Positions 1 to 8,001 of a stretch of 11,209 nt of DNA are shown piece by piece. Made by a program: the position numbers and the translations under genes. Origin of the DNA: Rhodospira sp. (GTDB lineage Bacteria > Pseudomonadota > Alphaproteobacteria > Rhodospirillales > Rhodospirillaceae). A model generated the notes under the pieces. It worked only from the letters and a program-made list of their open reading frames with translations, was not told where the DNA came from and did not search any database. Within the stretch, counting starts at the first letter, position 1; each line of letters starts with the position of its first letter. The DNA lies in NCBI GenBank assembly GCA_028277295.1, contig JANQGN010000370.1:1-11209 (forward strand), read 5' to 3'.

Positions 1-209
1 GGCTTTCCGGACAGACACTGAGGGAGGGAAACGACCGAAGGATCTCCATCGCGTGCTCCGGTCCTCTCGGAAGGCGCTTCTTAAACGATCGTCCATCCGT
101 GTTCGGAGCCCTGCTGAAAACACCCTAGTATATTGATATTGAATAAAATTGCCGTCTCGATCCGTGCCGGATCGCTCGGGATTTGCTGCAAGTGTCTGTC
201 CGGAAAGCC
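1..209 (+). mobile_element. MITE-like element, complete copy with 19-bp terminal inverted repeats
   Basis: The first 19 bases (GGCTTTCCGGACAGACACT) are the exact reverse complement of bases 191-209, and no open frame lies between them. A short non-coding element with perfect terminal inverted repeats is the layout of a MITE, moved in trans by a transposase recognising those ends. A second, partial copy lies in reverse orientation at 11019-11153. Bases 1-113 align with it without gaps at about 93 of 113 positions (hand count), and bases 170-187 match it exactly. Bases 114-169 are AT-richer and absent from the other copy. The left flank is outside the window, so a target duplication cannot be checked. 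I could not assign the ends to a named IS family. Confidence 0.72.
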
Positions 210-289
210 CTGAAGCGCGCCGGATACGGCATGCTGTTCGGAGCTCGACGCACACTGAGTAGCGGTACGAGAGACGTTCCGGACGGGCT

Positions 290-1150
290 CTACGGTTCGA
301 GGACAGGCAGAACCGTGTCCAGAATTTCGCGATGCAGATCGTAGTCTGTGTCCGCCGCCGGCACGAACCCCGTTAGCCGCGTACTGATCGCCCCCAGCAC
401 CACCGCCGCGCGCGGGTCATCCGTCAACCCGGTCAGCGCCTTCGAGATGGCCTCTCGAAGACCCTCATCCAAGGTGGTCCGGGCCACGAACACATGAGTC
501 GAGACCTCCGGTGAAAACGCCAGCGCGCGTACATGCCGGTCATGGTTCTCCTGAAACACCTCCTCGGCGACGGCACCAGCCTCAAAGTCACCGAACTCCA
601 CGCCAAAAATAACATTTTCGTGATTTCGCAGGTGTTTATGATCGGCCAGGTCGGTCAGGTGCACGCCGGCGCGCATGAGCATGAACAGAGGCACTTGCGT
701 GCTGAGCGTGGACTTGATGTTGCCGAACGCCATGCGCTGACCACTCAAGGCCGCAAGGTCCTCGATGGGGCTGTCAGCGGCGACCAGAATCACCGAGCGG
801 AAGGAGGGGTGTCCGTCGAAAGCGTAGCGGGCCAGCAGGGGCTTGCGCCCATAGGTATCGCCGATGACCACGTACGGACTGCCGCCGAGGAACGAGATGT
901 CAAGCTTGTCCTCCCCGGTCAGGCGAATGTGCTCGGCATAGTCGCGCGCCACGGTGATCCTCACCGGGCGCCCCAGGACATCCGACAGATACTCCGCCAG
1001 AGGGGTGTATTTCTCGATCAAATGCTCGGCATTCAGGTAGGGCATGAACCCGAGGGAGAGGGGCGCCGGCAGCCCCCCGTCGTCGGCCCGGGCCGAGCCG
1101 CATATCGTCAGCACCATCGCCGCGACAAGTCCGCCCCATCGTCCAAGCAT
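290..1150 (-). CDS. PhnD-like periplasmic substrate-binding protein (phosphate/phosphite/phosphonate type)
   Basis: The 286-residue product begins with a signal peptide (hydrophobic core about residues 7-18, likely cleavage after SARA at 22). It continues with the type 2 periplasmic-binding fold of the PhnD family. Visible family features are the first strand LGFMPYLNAE (33-42), the ligand loop LGGSPY (88-93), the Ser/Thr-rich loop after GN at 143-144 (S147, T148, S150), and GDFEAGAV (187-194). PhnD-type proteins normally bind oxyanions and feed an ABC permease, or serve as sensor domains. No permease, ATPase or kinase gene is adjacent. The start is supported by GGGAGG about nine bases before the ATG. 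It is divergent from the formate dehydrogenase operon. Whether it binds formate, molybdate, phosphonate or something else cannot be told from sequence. Confidence 0.85.
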   Translation of the reverse strand: MLGRWGGLVAAMVLTICGSARADDGGLPAPLSLGFMPYLNAEHLIEKYTPLAEYLSDVLGRPVRITVARDYAEHIRLTGEDKLDISFLGGSPYVVIGDTYGRKPLLARYAFDGHPSFRSVILVAADSPIEDLAALSGQRMAFGNIKSTLSTQVPLFMLMRAGVHLTDLADHKHLRNHENVIFGVEFGDFEAGAVAEEVFQENHDRHVRALAFSPEVSTHVFVARTTLDEGLREAISKALTGLTDDPRAAVVLGAISTRLTGFVPAADTDYDLHREILDTVLPVLEP

Positions 1151-1411
1151 GGCTTCGTTCCTCCCGGACCTGCTGATCCTGGTCCATACCGGAGTCTGCG
1201 CCCAAACACCGGGATGGATCCAGGGGGTTTGGAGAGCGCGCGCGCCGACGGGGGCAGAGATCGCGCGCCATCCGGCTCACCGAGACACAAAAATCTTGAT
1301 ACGGCCGGTTAGGTTTTGGATCCTGAACGATATACATACCGATGGGCGGCGAGGGAACCCGGGCACGACGTCTCCGGCGTCATGCGCGACTGGATGTCGA
1401 CAGGAGAGACC
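1151..1411. promoter_or_regulatory. Divergent intergenic region between the PhnD-like gene and the fds operon
   Basis: These 261 bases must hold the promoters of the leftward binding-protein gene and the rightward fds operon. The part nearest fdsG has AT-rich tracts that stand out from the GC-rich surroundings: TTGATA at 1296-1301 resembles a -35 box and TATACA at 1331-1336 a -10 box. They are too far apart (29 bases) to form one standard sigma-70 promoter, so neither is assigned firmly. No clear FNR box, sigma-54 promoter or LysR-type palindrome was recognised. The fdsG ribosome-binding site AGGAGA (1402-1407) sits at the right edge. The leftward gene's GGGAGG lies at the left edge, read on the - strand. 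Confidence 0.5.
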
Positions 1412-1924
1412 ATGACCGGACGCGAGTCCCTGGCCGAGACCGGTCAAGACCGAGACTGGGAAATGCAGGCACGGGCGCGAGCCATCGTGGCCGAGCATCA
1501 GGGCCAGCCCGGCGCCCTGTTACCCCTCTTGCATGCGATTCAGGCCGAGTTCGGCTGCGTCGAACCGTCCGTTGTGCCTGTGCTGGCCGAGGGGCTCAAC
1601 CTGTCCGTGGCCGAGGTGCATGGGGTCGTCACCTTCTACCATGACCTTCGCCACGCCCGCCCGGGCCGCCACGTTATCAAGGTGTGCCAAGCCGAGGCCT
1701 GCCAGGCGGTCGGCGCCGACTCCTTGCTCGCCCATGTCCGTCGATCCCTAGGCGTTGACCGGGGCGGCACACCCCCCGACGATGCCTTTACGGTGGACGT
1801 GGTCTACTGCCTCGGCAACTGCGCCCTGGGACCGACGGTGATGATCGATGACGTGGTCCACGGCCGCGTCACTCCAGCGCGGTTTGATGCCCTTGCCGAC
1901 GTGCGGCGGCGGGCGGCCCCATGA
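1412..1924 (+). CDS. fdsG: NAD-dependent formate dehydrogenase gamma subunit (NuoE-like, 2Fe-2S)
   Basis: This is the small electron-transfer subunit of the soluble FdsABG-type formate dehydrogenase, homologous to NuoE of complex I. The 170-residue product has a helical N-terminal part (about 20-80, including the family motif GVVTFYHDLR) and a thioredoxin-like domain. The domain binds one [2Fe-2S] cluster through C92 and C97 (CQAEAC) and C133 and C137 (CLGNC). I chose the ATG at 1412 because AGGAGA lies just upstream and the length fits the family. In-frame starts at 1382 and 1394 are possible but have weaker support. The stop overlaps the fdsB start (ATGA), indicating translational coupling. 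It passes electrons to or from the FdsB flavin subunit in the cytoplasm. Confidence 0.93.
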   Translation: MTGRESLAETGQDRDWEMQARARAIVAEHQGQPGALLPLLHAIQAEFGCVEPSVVPVLAEGLNLSVAEVHGVVTFYHDLRHARPGRHVIKVCQAEACQAVGADSLLAHVRRSLGVDRGGTPPDDAFTVDVVYCLGNCALGPTVMIDDVVHGRVTPARFDALADVRRRAAP

Positions 1925-3486
1925 GCGCGGTCACGGTCACCGTGCCACGCGATACGGCGGCCCTCTCGGTCGGGGCCGATGACGTGGCCGCCGCGATCGT
2001 CGCCGAAGCGGACCGGCGCGGCCTGGCCGTGACCCTGGTCCGAACCGGGTCGCGCGGCCTGTTCTGGCTGGAGCCCATGGTGGAGGTGGTCGGGCCGGAC
2101 GGGGTCCGCCATGCCTACGGGCCAATGACGGCGGACGACGTGCCCGGCCTATTCGACGCCGATTTCCTTGAAGCCATTGATCATCATCCCCTGGCCCACG
2201 GCCCCACCGACTCCATCGCATACCTGAAAGACCAGCAGCGCCTGACATTCGCCCGCTGCGGTGTCATCGATCCGCTGTCGGTGATCGACTATCGCACGCA
2301 CGGCGGGTTCGTGGGCCTGGACCGCGCCCTGACCATGGCGCCAGAAGCCATCTGCGCCGAGATCACCCATGGCGGCCTGCGCGGGCGCGGCGGCGCAGGC
2401 TTTCCGACGGGCATCAAGTGGACCACCGTTCGAGAGGCCCCGGGTCCCACGAAGTACATCTGCTGCAACGCGGACGAGGGCGACGGCGGCACCTTCGCCG
2501 ACCGCATGCTGATGGAGGGCGACCCCTTCCTGCTGATCGAGGGCATGACCATCGCCGCGCTGGCCGTCGGCGCCCGCGAGGGCTTCGTCTACGTGCGATC
2601 CGAGTATCCGCGAGCCATCGCCACCCTTCGCGCGGCCATTGCCACCGCCGAGGCCGAGGGCTGGTTGGGCGAGGGCATTCACGGCACCGATCGCGCCTTC
2701 CATCTGCATGTGCGGGTTGGCGCCGGCGCGTACATCTGTGGCGAGGAAACCGCCATGCTGGAAAGCCTGGAGGGCCGGCGCGGCCAGGTTCGGGCGAAAC
2801 CTCCGCTCCCAGCCCATGAGGGGCTGTTCGGCAAGCCGACGGTTGTCAACAACGTGCTCACCCTGGCGGCGGTCCCGGTGATCCTGGCACAGGGCGCGGC
2901 ATTCTATCGCGACTTCGGCGCCGGCCGCTCGCGCGGCACCCAGCCCTTCCAGCTGGCCGGGAACATCCGGCGCGGTGGTCTGGTGGAGTTGGCCTTCGGC
3001 GTCCGCCTGACCGACCTGGTGCACCGCTTCGGCGGCGGCACCCTGTCCGGGCGGCCCGTGCGGGCGGTACAGGTGGGCGGACCACTGGGCGCCTACCTGC
3101 CGGGCGACGGCCTGGACGTGGCGGCGGACTACGAAACCCTGGCCGAGACCGGCGCCATGCTCGGCCATGGTGGCCTGGTGGTGTTCGACGATACCGTTGA
3201 CATGGCTCGCCAGGCCCGCTTCGCCATGGCGTTCTGCGCCATCGAAAGCTGCGGCAAGTGCACCCCGTGCCGCATCGGCAGCCAGCGCGGGGTGGAGGTC
3301 ATCGACAGGATCATGGCCGGCGAGAACCGGGCCGCCAACCGCGCCGTGCTGGATGACCTGTGCGAGGTGATGGCCGAGGCGTCGCTCTGCGCCATGGGCG
3401 GACTGACCCCCAATCCCGTGCGGAGCGCGCTGGCGCATTTCCCCGAGGATTTCAAGCGGCCACCCACCGCCAGGGCCGCGGAATAG
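1921..3486 (+). CDS. fdsB: NAD-dependent formate dehydrogenase beta subunit (NuoF-like, FMN/NADH/4Fe-4S)
   Basis: This diaphorase subunit carries FMN and reduces NAD+ with electrons from formate. The 521-residue protein opens with a thioredoxin-like domain (about 1-110) without cluster cysteines, as in other FdsB proteins. The NuoF core follows. The glycine-rich nucleotide-binding motif GLRGRGGAGFPTG spans 152-164, NADEGDGGTF runs from N183, and the NADH-site motif GAYICGEETAMLE and the FGKPTVVNNV segment follow. The C-terminal [4Fe-4S] site is C444, C447, C450 (CGKCTPC) with the fourth ligand C490 in SLCAMGG. The ATG overlaps the fdsG stop by four bases, and fdsA starts 12 bases after the stop. 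All expected motifs are present, so the protein looks intact. Confidence 0.95.
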   Translation: MSAVTVTVPRDTAALSVGADDVAAAIVAEADRRGLAVTLVRTGSRGLFWLEPMVEVVGPDGVRHAYGPMTADDVPGLFDADFLEAIDHHPLAHGPTDSIAYLKDQQRLTFARCGVIDPLSVIDYRTHGGFVGLDRALTMAPEAICAEITHGGLRGRGGAGFPTGIKWTTVREAPGPTKYICCNADEGDGGTFADRMLMEGDPFLLIEGMTIAALAVGAREGFVYVRSEYPRAIATLRAAIATAEAEGWLGEGIHGTDRAFHLHVRVGAGAYICGEETAMLESLEGRRGQVRAKPPLPAHEGLFGKPTVVNNVLTLAAVPVILAQGAAFYRDFGAGRSRGTQPFQLAGNIRRGGLVELAFGVRLTDLVHRFGGGTLSGRPVRAVQVGGPLGAYLPGDGLDVAADYETLAETGAMLGHGGLVVFDDTVDMARQARFAMAFCAIESCGKCTPCRIGSQRGVEVIDRIMAGENRAANRAVLDDLCEVMAEASLCAMGGLTPNPVRSALAHFPEDFKRPPTARAAE

Positions 3487-3498
3487 GGAGGGCGTGTC

Positions 3499-6288
3499 AT
3501 GACCCTGATGCGCGACGTGGACCACGGCACACCCAGGATCACCAGCGACGTCCTGGTCTGCCTGACCATCGACGGGCGCGCCGTCACCGTGCCCGAGGGC
3601 ACCTCGGTGATGCGCGCCGCCGCCGAGGCCGGCGTCACGGTTCCCAGTCTGTGCGCGACGGACAGCCTGAAGGCGTTCGGATCCTGCCGCCTCTGCCTGG
3701 TGGAGATCGAGGGCCGCCGGGGCGCCCCCTCCTCCTGCACCACCCCGGCGGCCGAGGGCATGGTGGTGACCACGCACTCCCCGCGCCTGGCCAAGCTGCG
3801 CCGAGGGGTGATGGAGCTGTACATCTCCGACCATCCGCTCGACTGCCTGACCTGCGCCGCCAACGGCGATTGCGCGTTGCAGGACATGGCCGGCGCGGTC
3901 GGCCTGCGAGAGGTCCGCTATGGGTTCGGGGGTGCGCACCACCAGGACGCCACGCCGGACACCAGCAATCCCTATTTCACGTATGATCCCGCCAAGTGCA
4001 TCGTCTGTTCCCGCTGCGTGCGCGCCTGCGACGAGATCCAGGGGACCTTCGCGCTAACCATCGCGGGACGCGGGTTCGACTCCCGGGTGTCGGCCGGCGC
4101 GGGGCAATCCTTCCTGGACAGTTCCTGTGTCTCCTGCGGCGCCTGTGTGCAAGCCTGCCCCACGGCCACACTCACCGAAAACACGGTCATCGAGCTAGGC
4201 CAGCCCACGCAGACCGTACTGACCACCTGCGCCTACTGCGGCGTGGGGTGCTCGTTCCGGGCCGAGATACAGGGCGAGACCGTGGTGCGCATGGTGCCCC
4301 ACAAGGACGGCGGCGCCAACGAAGGCCATTCCTGCGTCAAGGGGCGCTTCGCCTGGGGCTATGCCACCCATCCCGACCGCGTCACCACACCCCTGATTCG
4401 CGAGACCATCGTCGACCCGTGGCGGCCGGTATCCTGGGAGGACGCCATCGCCTTCACCGCCGCCCGCTTCGTGGCCATCCAGGCCAAACACGGCAAGCAC
4501 GCCATCGGCGGCATCACCTCCTCCCGCTGCACCAACGAGGAGGTCTTTGTCCTCCAGAAGATGATCCGCGCCGCCTTCGGCACCAACAACGTGGACACCT
4601 GCGCGCGGGTTTGTCACGCGCCCACCGGCTACGGCTTGAAGCAGACGTTCGGGACCTCGGCCGGCACCCAGGACTTCGCCAGCGTCGACCAGGCCGACGT
4701 GATCCTGCTGATCGGCGCCAACCCCACGGACGGCCACCCGGTGTTCGCCTCCCGGCTGAAGCAGCGGCTGCGCACCGGCGCGCGGCTGATCGTCGTGGAC
4801 CCGCGCCGGATCGACCTGGTGAAAAGCCCGCACATCGAGGCCGCCCATCACCTGCCGCTGCGCCCGGGCGCCAACGTGGCCCTGGTCAACGCCCTGGCCC
4901 ACGTGATCCTCACCGAGGGGCTGGCCGACCGCGCCTTCATCGCGGAGCGTTGCGAGGCCGACACCGTCGCCGCATGGGCGGCCTTCATCCGCGCGCCACG
5001 TCACGCCCCGGAGACCGTGGAAGACATCATCGGCGTGCCCGCCGCCGAGGTCCGCGCCGCCGCCCGCCTTTACGCCACCGGCGGCAACGCGGCCATCTAC
5101 TACGGACTGGGTGTGACAGAGCACAGCCAGGGCTCGACCATGGTCATGGGGATGGCCAACCTGGCCATGCTCACCGGCAACATCGGCCGCCCTGGTGTCG
5201 GCGTGAACCCGTTGCGCGGGCAGAACAACGTGCAGGGATCCTGCGACATGGGCTCGTTCCCGCACGAGTTCAGCGGGTATCGCCCAGTCCAGGACGACGC
5301 AACGCGGGCCCTGTTCGAGGCCGCCTGGGGCGTGCCCCTGGACGCGGCGCCCGGTCTGCGACTGCCCAACATGCTGGACGAGGCGGTCACCGGCGCGTTC
5401 AAAGGGATCTTCATCCAGGGCGAGGATCTGGCCCAGTCCAACCCCAACACCCGCCATGTCCAGGCCGCGCTGTCGGCCATGGACTGCGTGGTGATCCAGG
5501 ACCTTTTCCTGAACGAGACCGCCGCCTTCGCCCATGTGTTCCTGCCCGGCACCTCTTTCCTGGAAAAGGACGGAACGTTCACCAACGCCGAGCGACGCAT
5601 CAACAGGGTGCGCCCGGTCATGCGCCCACGCACCGGCAAGCATGAGTGGCGGGTGGCCTGCGACCTGGCCACGGCGCTGGGCTACCCCATGACCTACGGA
5701 CACGCGTCGGAGATCATGGAGGAGATCGCCCGCCTTACGCCCACCTTCCGTGGCGTGAGCTTCGCCGTGCTGGACCGGATGGGCAGCGTCCAGTGGCCCT
5801 GCACCGAGGCCACGCCAGAGGGCACGCCGGTGATGCACGTGGGCGCGTTCGCGCGCGGGCTCGGCCGCTTCATGATCACCGAGTTCGTGGCCACCGAGGA
5901 ACGCACCAGCCGCGCCTTCCCGCTGATCCTGACCACCGGGCGCATCCTCAGCCAGTACAACGTGGGGGCGCAGACCCGCCGCACGAAGAACGTGGCCTGG
6001 CATGCGGAGGATCTCCTGGAAATCCACCCTCACGACGCCGAACAACGCGGTATCGCCGACGGAGATCGCGTCGCCCTGGCCAGCCGCAAGGGCGCCACCA
6101 GCCTGCGCGCCGAGATCACCGATCGCGTGCCCCAGGGCGTGGTCTACACCACCTTCCACCACCCGGTGACCGGCGCGAACGTGGTGACCACAGAACACGC
6201 CGACTGGGCCACCACCTGCCCCGAATACAAGGTCACGGCGGTGCAGGTCACGCGCGCCAACCAGCCCGCCCGGGCGGCGGCCGAGTAG
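3499..6288 (+). CDS. fdsA: NAD-dependent formate dehydrogenase alpha subunit (Mo-bis-MGD, catalytic)
   Basis: This catalytic subunit oxidises formate to CO2 at a molybdenum bis-MGD centre in the cytoplasm. The 929 residues hold a full cluster set. An N-terminal [2Fe-2S] uses C52, C63, C66 and C80. A NuoG-type His-Cys [4Fe-4S] uses H112, C116, C119 and C125. Two ferredoxin [4Fe-4S] sites use C167/170/173/177 and C210/213/216/220 (each CxxCxxCxxxC; the last Cys of each set may ligate the other cluster). The cluster next to Mo uses C244, C247, C251 and C279, followed by K281. The Mo ligand is C372 in ARVCHAP with H373 beside it. The codon is TGT, so this is the cysteine and not the selenocysteine form. 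The C-terminal cofactor-binding domain begins near FPLILTTGRILSQYN. GGGAGGG upstream supports the ATG. Confidence 0.96.
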   Translation: MTLMRDVDHGTPRITSDVLVCLTIDGRAVTVPEGTSVMRAAAEAGVTVPSLCATDSLKAFGSCRLCLVEIEGRRGAPSSCTTPAAEGMVVTTHSPRLAKLRRGVMELYISDHPLDCLTCAANGDCALQDMAGAVGLREVRYGFGGAHHQDATPDTSNPYFTYDPAKCIVCSRCVRACDEIQGTFALTIAGRGFDSRVSAGAGQSFLDSSCVSCGACVQACPTATLTENTVIELGQPTQTVLTTCAYCGVGCSFRAEIQGETVVRMVPHKDGGANEGHSCVKGRFAWGYATHPDRVTTPLIRETIVDPWRPVSWEDAIAFTAARFVAIQAKHGKHAIGGITSSRCTNEEVFVLQKMIRAAFGTNNVDTCARVCHAPTGYGLKQTFGTSAGTQDFASVDQADVILLIGANPTDGHPVFASRLKQRLRTGARLIVVDPRRIDLVKSPHIEAAHHLPLRPGANVALVNALAHVILTEGLADRAFIAERCEADTVAAWAAFIRAPRHAPETVEDIIGVPAAEVRAAARLYATGGNAAIYYGLGVTEHSQGSTMVMGMANLAMLTGNIGRPGVGVNPLRGQNNVQGSCDMGSFPHEFSGYRPVQDDATRALFEAAWGVPLDAAPGLRLPNMLDEAVTGAFKGIFIQGEDLAQSNPNTRHVQAALSAMDCVVIQDLFLNETAAFAHVFLPGTSFLEKDGTFTNAERRINRVRPVMRPRTGKHEWRVACDLATALGYPMTYGHASEIMEEIARLTPTFRGVSFAVLDRMGSVQWPCTEATPEGTPVMHVGAFARGLGRFMITEFVATEERTSRAFPLILTTGRILSQYNVGAQTRRTKNVAWHAEDLLEIHPHDAEQRGIADGDRVALASRKGATSLRAEITDRVPQGVVYTTFHHPVTGANVVTTEHADWATTCPEYKVTAVQVTRANQPARAAAE

Positions 6289-6309
6289 CCCCGCCATGAG
6301 ACTCCCGCC

Positions 6310-7113
6310 GTGACGAACAACGCACCCTCGGCGATTGCCCTCGGCGTGCTGCATGACGCGCGCGCCGCGCGGTCGGAGGTCACCTGGACCCTGCCGGAGG
6401 AAGCGCCCATCGCCCTGGTGGTCAACACCCATCCCGTGGCGGTGATGATGGCCACGCCAGCCGATCTGGAAGACTTCGCCCTTGGGTTTCTGCTGGCGGA
6501 GGGCATCATTGACACGCCCCGGGCCCTACTCCAGGTCAAGGGGCGCCGCCAGGCCGAGGGCTGGGACCTCTGCCTGGCCGTGGATCCCGACGCCCTCGAC
6601 GAGTCGCGTCTGGTGCCGCGCACCGTTGCCGGCCGATCGGGCTGCGGCCTGTGCGGGGTCCAGAACCTGGCCGACGCCCTGCCTCCCCTGCCCCGCGCGC
6701 GCGACTCGAGCACCCGCGTCTCCCCGGCGGCCATCGACCACGCCTTCGCCGTCCTGCCCGATCACCAGCCCCTCAACGCCGCCACACGCTCCGTCCACGG
6801 CGCCGCCTTTTGTGACGCCAGCGGACGAATCGTCGTCGTCCGTGAGGACGTCGGCCGGCATACCGCCCTGGACAAGCTCATTGGCGCCCTGGCGCGGTCT
6901 GATCGCCCGGTCCACGAGGGTTTCGTGGTGATGACCAGCCGCTGCAGCGTCGAACTGGTGCAAAAAGCCGCACGGGCGGGCTTCACCCTTCTGGCCACGG
7001 TCTCGGCCCCCACAACCCTGGCGTTGGACGTGGCTGGCCGGGTGGGATTGACCCTGGCGGCGCGGGCGCGGCCGGACGGCGTTGTCGTCTTTCCCGGCGC
7101 CCCTCAGAGCTGA
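6310..7113 (+). CDS. fdhD: Formate dehydrogenase accessory sulfurtransferase FdhD (FdsC)
   Basis: FdhD/FdsC binds bis-MGD and delivers sulfur from a cysteine desulfurase so that the Mo cofactor becomes sulfurated before insertion into the formate dehydrogenase. The 267-residue protein shows the family marks: GRSGCGLCG with the CxxC pair C112/C115, SVHGAAF, REDVGRHTALDK and SRCSVELVQKAARAG. The start is GTG at 6310. It lies in the same frame as fdsA, whose stop is eight codons upstream, so no earlier start exists. No strong ribosome-binding site precedes it, suggesting translation coupled to fdsA. It occupies the fdsC place of the fdsGBACD order; no fdsD follows. Confidence 0.95.
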   Translation: MTNNAPSAIALGVLHDARAARSEVTWTLPEEAPIALVVNTHPVAVMMATPADLEDFALGFLLAEGIIDTPRALLQVKGRRQAEGWDLCLAVDPDALDESRLVPRTVAGRSGCGLCGVQNLADALPPLPRARDSSTRVSPAAIDHAFAVLPDHQPLNAATRSVHGAAFCDASGRIVVVREDVGRHTALDKLIGALARSDRPVHEGFVVMTSRCSVELVQKAARAGFTLLATVSAPTTLALDVAGRVGLTLAARARPDGVVVFPGAPQS

Positions 7114-7397
7114 GCCACGGGAACCACACTCTGTCTTTTGCATCACCAAGTAAATTAGTTGGTTTTCATGGTACCTTTTCATCGCGCCCAGCGCATTGCT
7201 TTTCAATAATCTTGAATCTGTGACTTGGTATAAAAGACAACCCATCAATTGATATTGCGACTGGTTCGCATTTCCAATACCATCCATCACATAGGGGTTC
7301 GAGGGGGCTGGAACGATCACAGTCCCACGAATCGTCCCGCGGCCTGTCCAACGGACCCCCAGTGCCATGATCGTGTCGCCGCAACAAGGACCAGCCC
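7114..7397. other. Gene-free, AT-richer gap between fdhD and the transposase-like gene
   Basis: No coding region is supported in these 284 bases. The first 160 or so are clearly richer in A and T than the flanking genes. An imperfect 19-base palindrome lies at 7145-7163: ACCAA and TTGGT arms around TAAATTA, with one G:G mismatch. It could be a protein-binding site or a weak hairpin, but it has no proper T tract to be a terminator. ATCAATTGAT (7244-7253) is a perfect 10-base palindrome. TTGAAT (7212-7217) and TATAAA (7229-7234) look promoter-like but are only 11 bases apart. The composition shift fits an insertion scar or a former element end. fdsD would be expected here and is absent. Confidence 0.5.
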
Positions 7398-7931
7398 ATG
7401 CCCGCGCGCCCACTACCGCCGGAGCCGATCTCCCTCAGCACCTTGTTGATGGACGCCGCAACCGCCGAAGCGCTGCTGGAACGGCTGCGCTGGCAGCGCG
7501 GTCGCCCGAACTGCCCGCATTGTGGCGCCACCCAGTGCTACCGACTGACCTGTGTTCGGTCGGGTGGTGTGCGCTTCAAGTGCGCCGCCTGTCGAAAGCA
7601 GTACTCACCCCGCCGGGGAACGGTGATGGAACGGTCCAACGTCCCCACCGGCCGCTGGCTTGTGGCCCTGGCTCTGGCCGCCGGCACCCCGGTGAACGGC
7701 TTGCCGGCGCGCATTGAACGCCACACAGGCGTGAGTTACAAAACAGCCTGGACGATGGTTCAGCGCCTTAAGGCCAATCCCTCGGACCCGTTGCTGACCG
7801 CTATGAACCGGGCCGTGGATCGAGGCATCATCCTCTTCACCATCACCGACAGGGGGCAGTCTCAGCCCGTGCGCACGGTGCCGCGCTCCCCGTCGACCCT
7901 GATGGCGATGGCAGCCGCATCAACCCCTTGA
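7398..7931 (+). CDS. IS1595-type transposase N-terminal region (zinc ribbon plus HTH), no catalytic domain
   Basis: The 177-residue product has a zinc ribbon with C39, C42, C62 and C65 (CPHC and CAAC). Helix-turn-helix-like sequence follows, resembling the front of IS1595/ISXO2-type transposases (YSPRRGTVMERS, then the segment ending GVSYKTAWTMVQRLK at about 110-125). Family transposases are roughly 300 residues and go on to a DDE-type nuclease domain. Here similarity fades after about residue 130, the tail is of low character, and no other frame downstream continues the nuclease. It may therefore be a decayed insertion sequence or a kept DNA-binding protein. The frame is open, and AAGGA lies about eight bases before the ATG, so it could be expressed. 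Terminal inverted repeats around it were not recognised. Confidence 0.7.
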   Translation: MPARPLPPEPISLSTLLMDAATAEALLERLRWQRGRPNCPHCGATQCYRLTCVRSGGVRFKCAACRKQYSPRRGTVMERSNVPTGRWLVALALAAGTPVNGLPARIERHTGVSYKTAWTMVQRLKANPSDPLLTAMNRAVDRGIILFTITDRGQSQPVRTVPRSPSTLMAMAAASTP

Positions 7932-7937
7932 TAGGGG

Positions 7938-7966
7938 TCGGAATTCCCGCGCTCCTGTCCCATAAT
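7938..7966 (+). promoter_or_regulatory. Possible promoter of the exported protein pair
   Basis: CATAAT at 7961-7966 matches the sigma-70 -10 consensus at five of six positions. TCGGAA at 7938-7943 sits 17 bases upstream but matches the -35 consensus at only three of six. The -10 box lies 35 bases before the 8002 start codon, in a gap that otherwise separates the pair from the transposase-like gene. It rests on pattern alone. Confidence 0.35.
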
Positions 7967-8001
7967 ACTAAAAGAGTCGCATCACTTAGGAGGGTTTTGA
8001 C

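Noticed and set aside
1296..1340. FNR-type site near TTGAT in the fds upstream region
   Set aside because: The second half-site (ATCAA at the right spacing) is missing.
2149..3942. Very long open frame on the - strand across fdsB and the start of fdsA
   Set aside because: It lies antisense to two genes with every expected catalytic motif, has no family resemblance and a biased Gly/Ala/His/Arg make-up. High GC content produces such frames.
4612..4614. Possible selenocysteine at the molybdenum ligand of FdsA
   Set aside because: The codon is TGT (cysteine), not TGA. The enzyme is the ordinary cysteine form.
4195..6432. Long - strand open frame antisense to fdsA
   Set aside because: Same reason: a GC-driven shadow of a clearly coding + strand gene.
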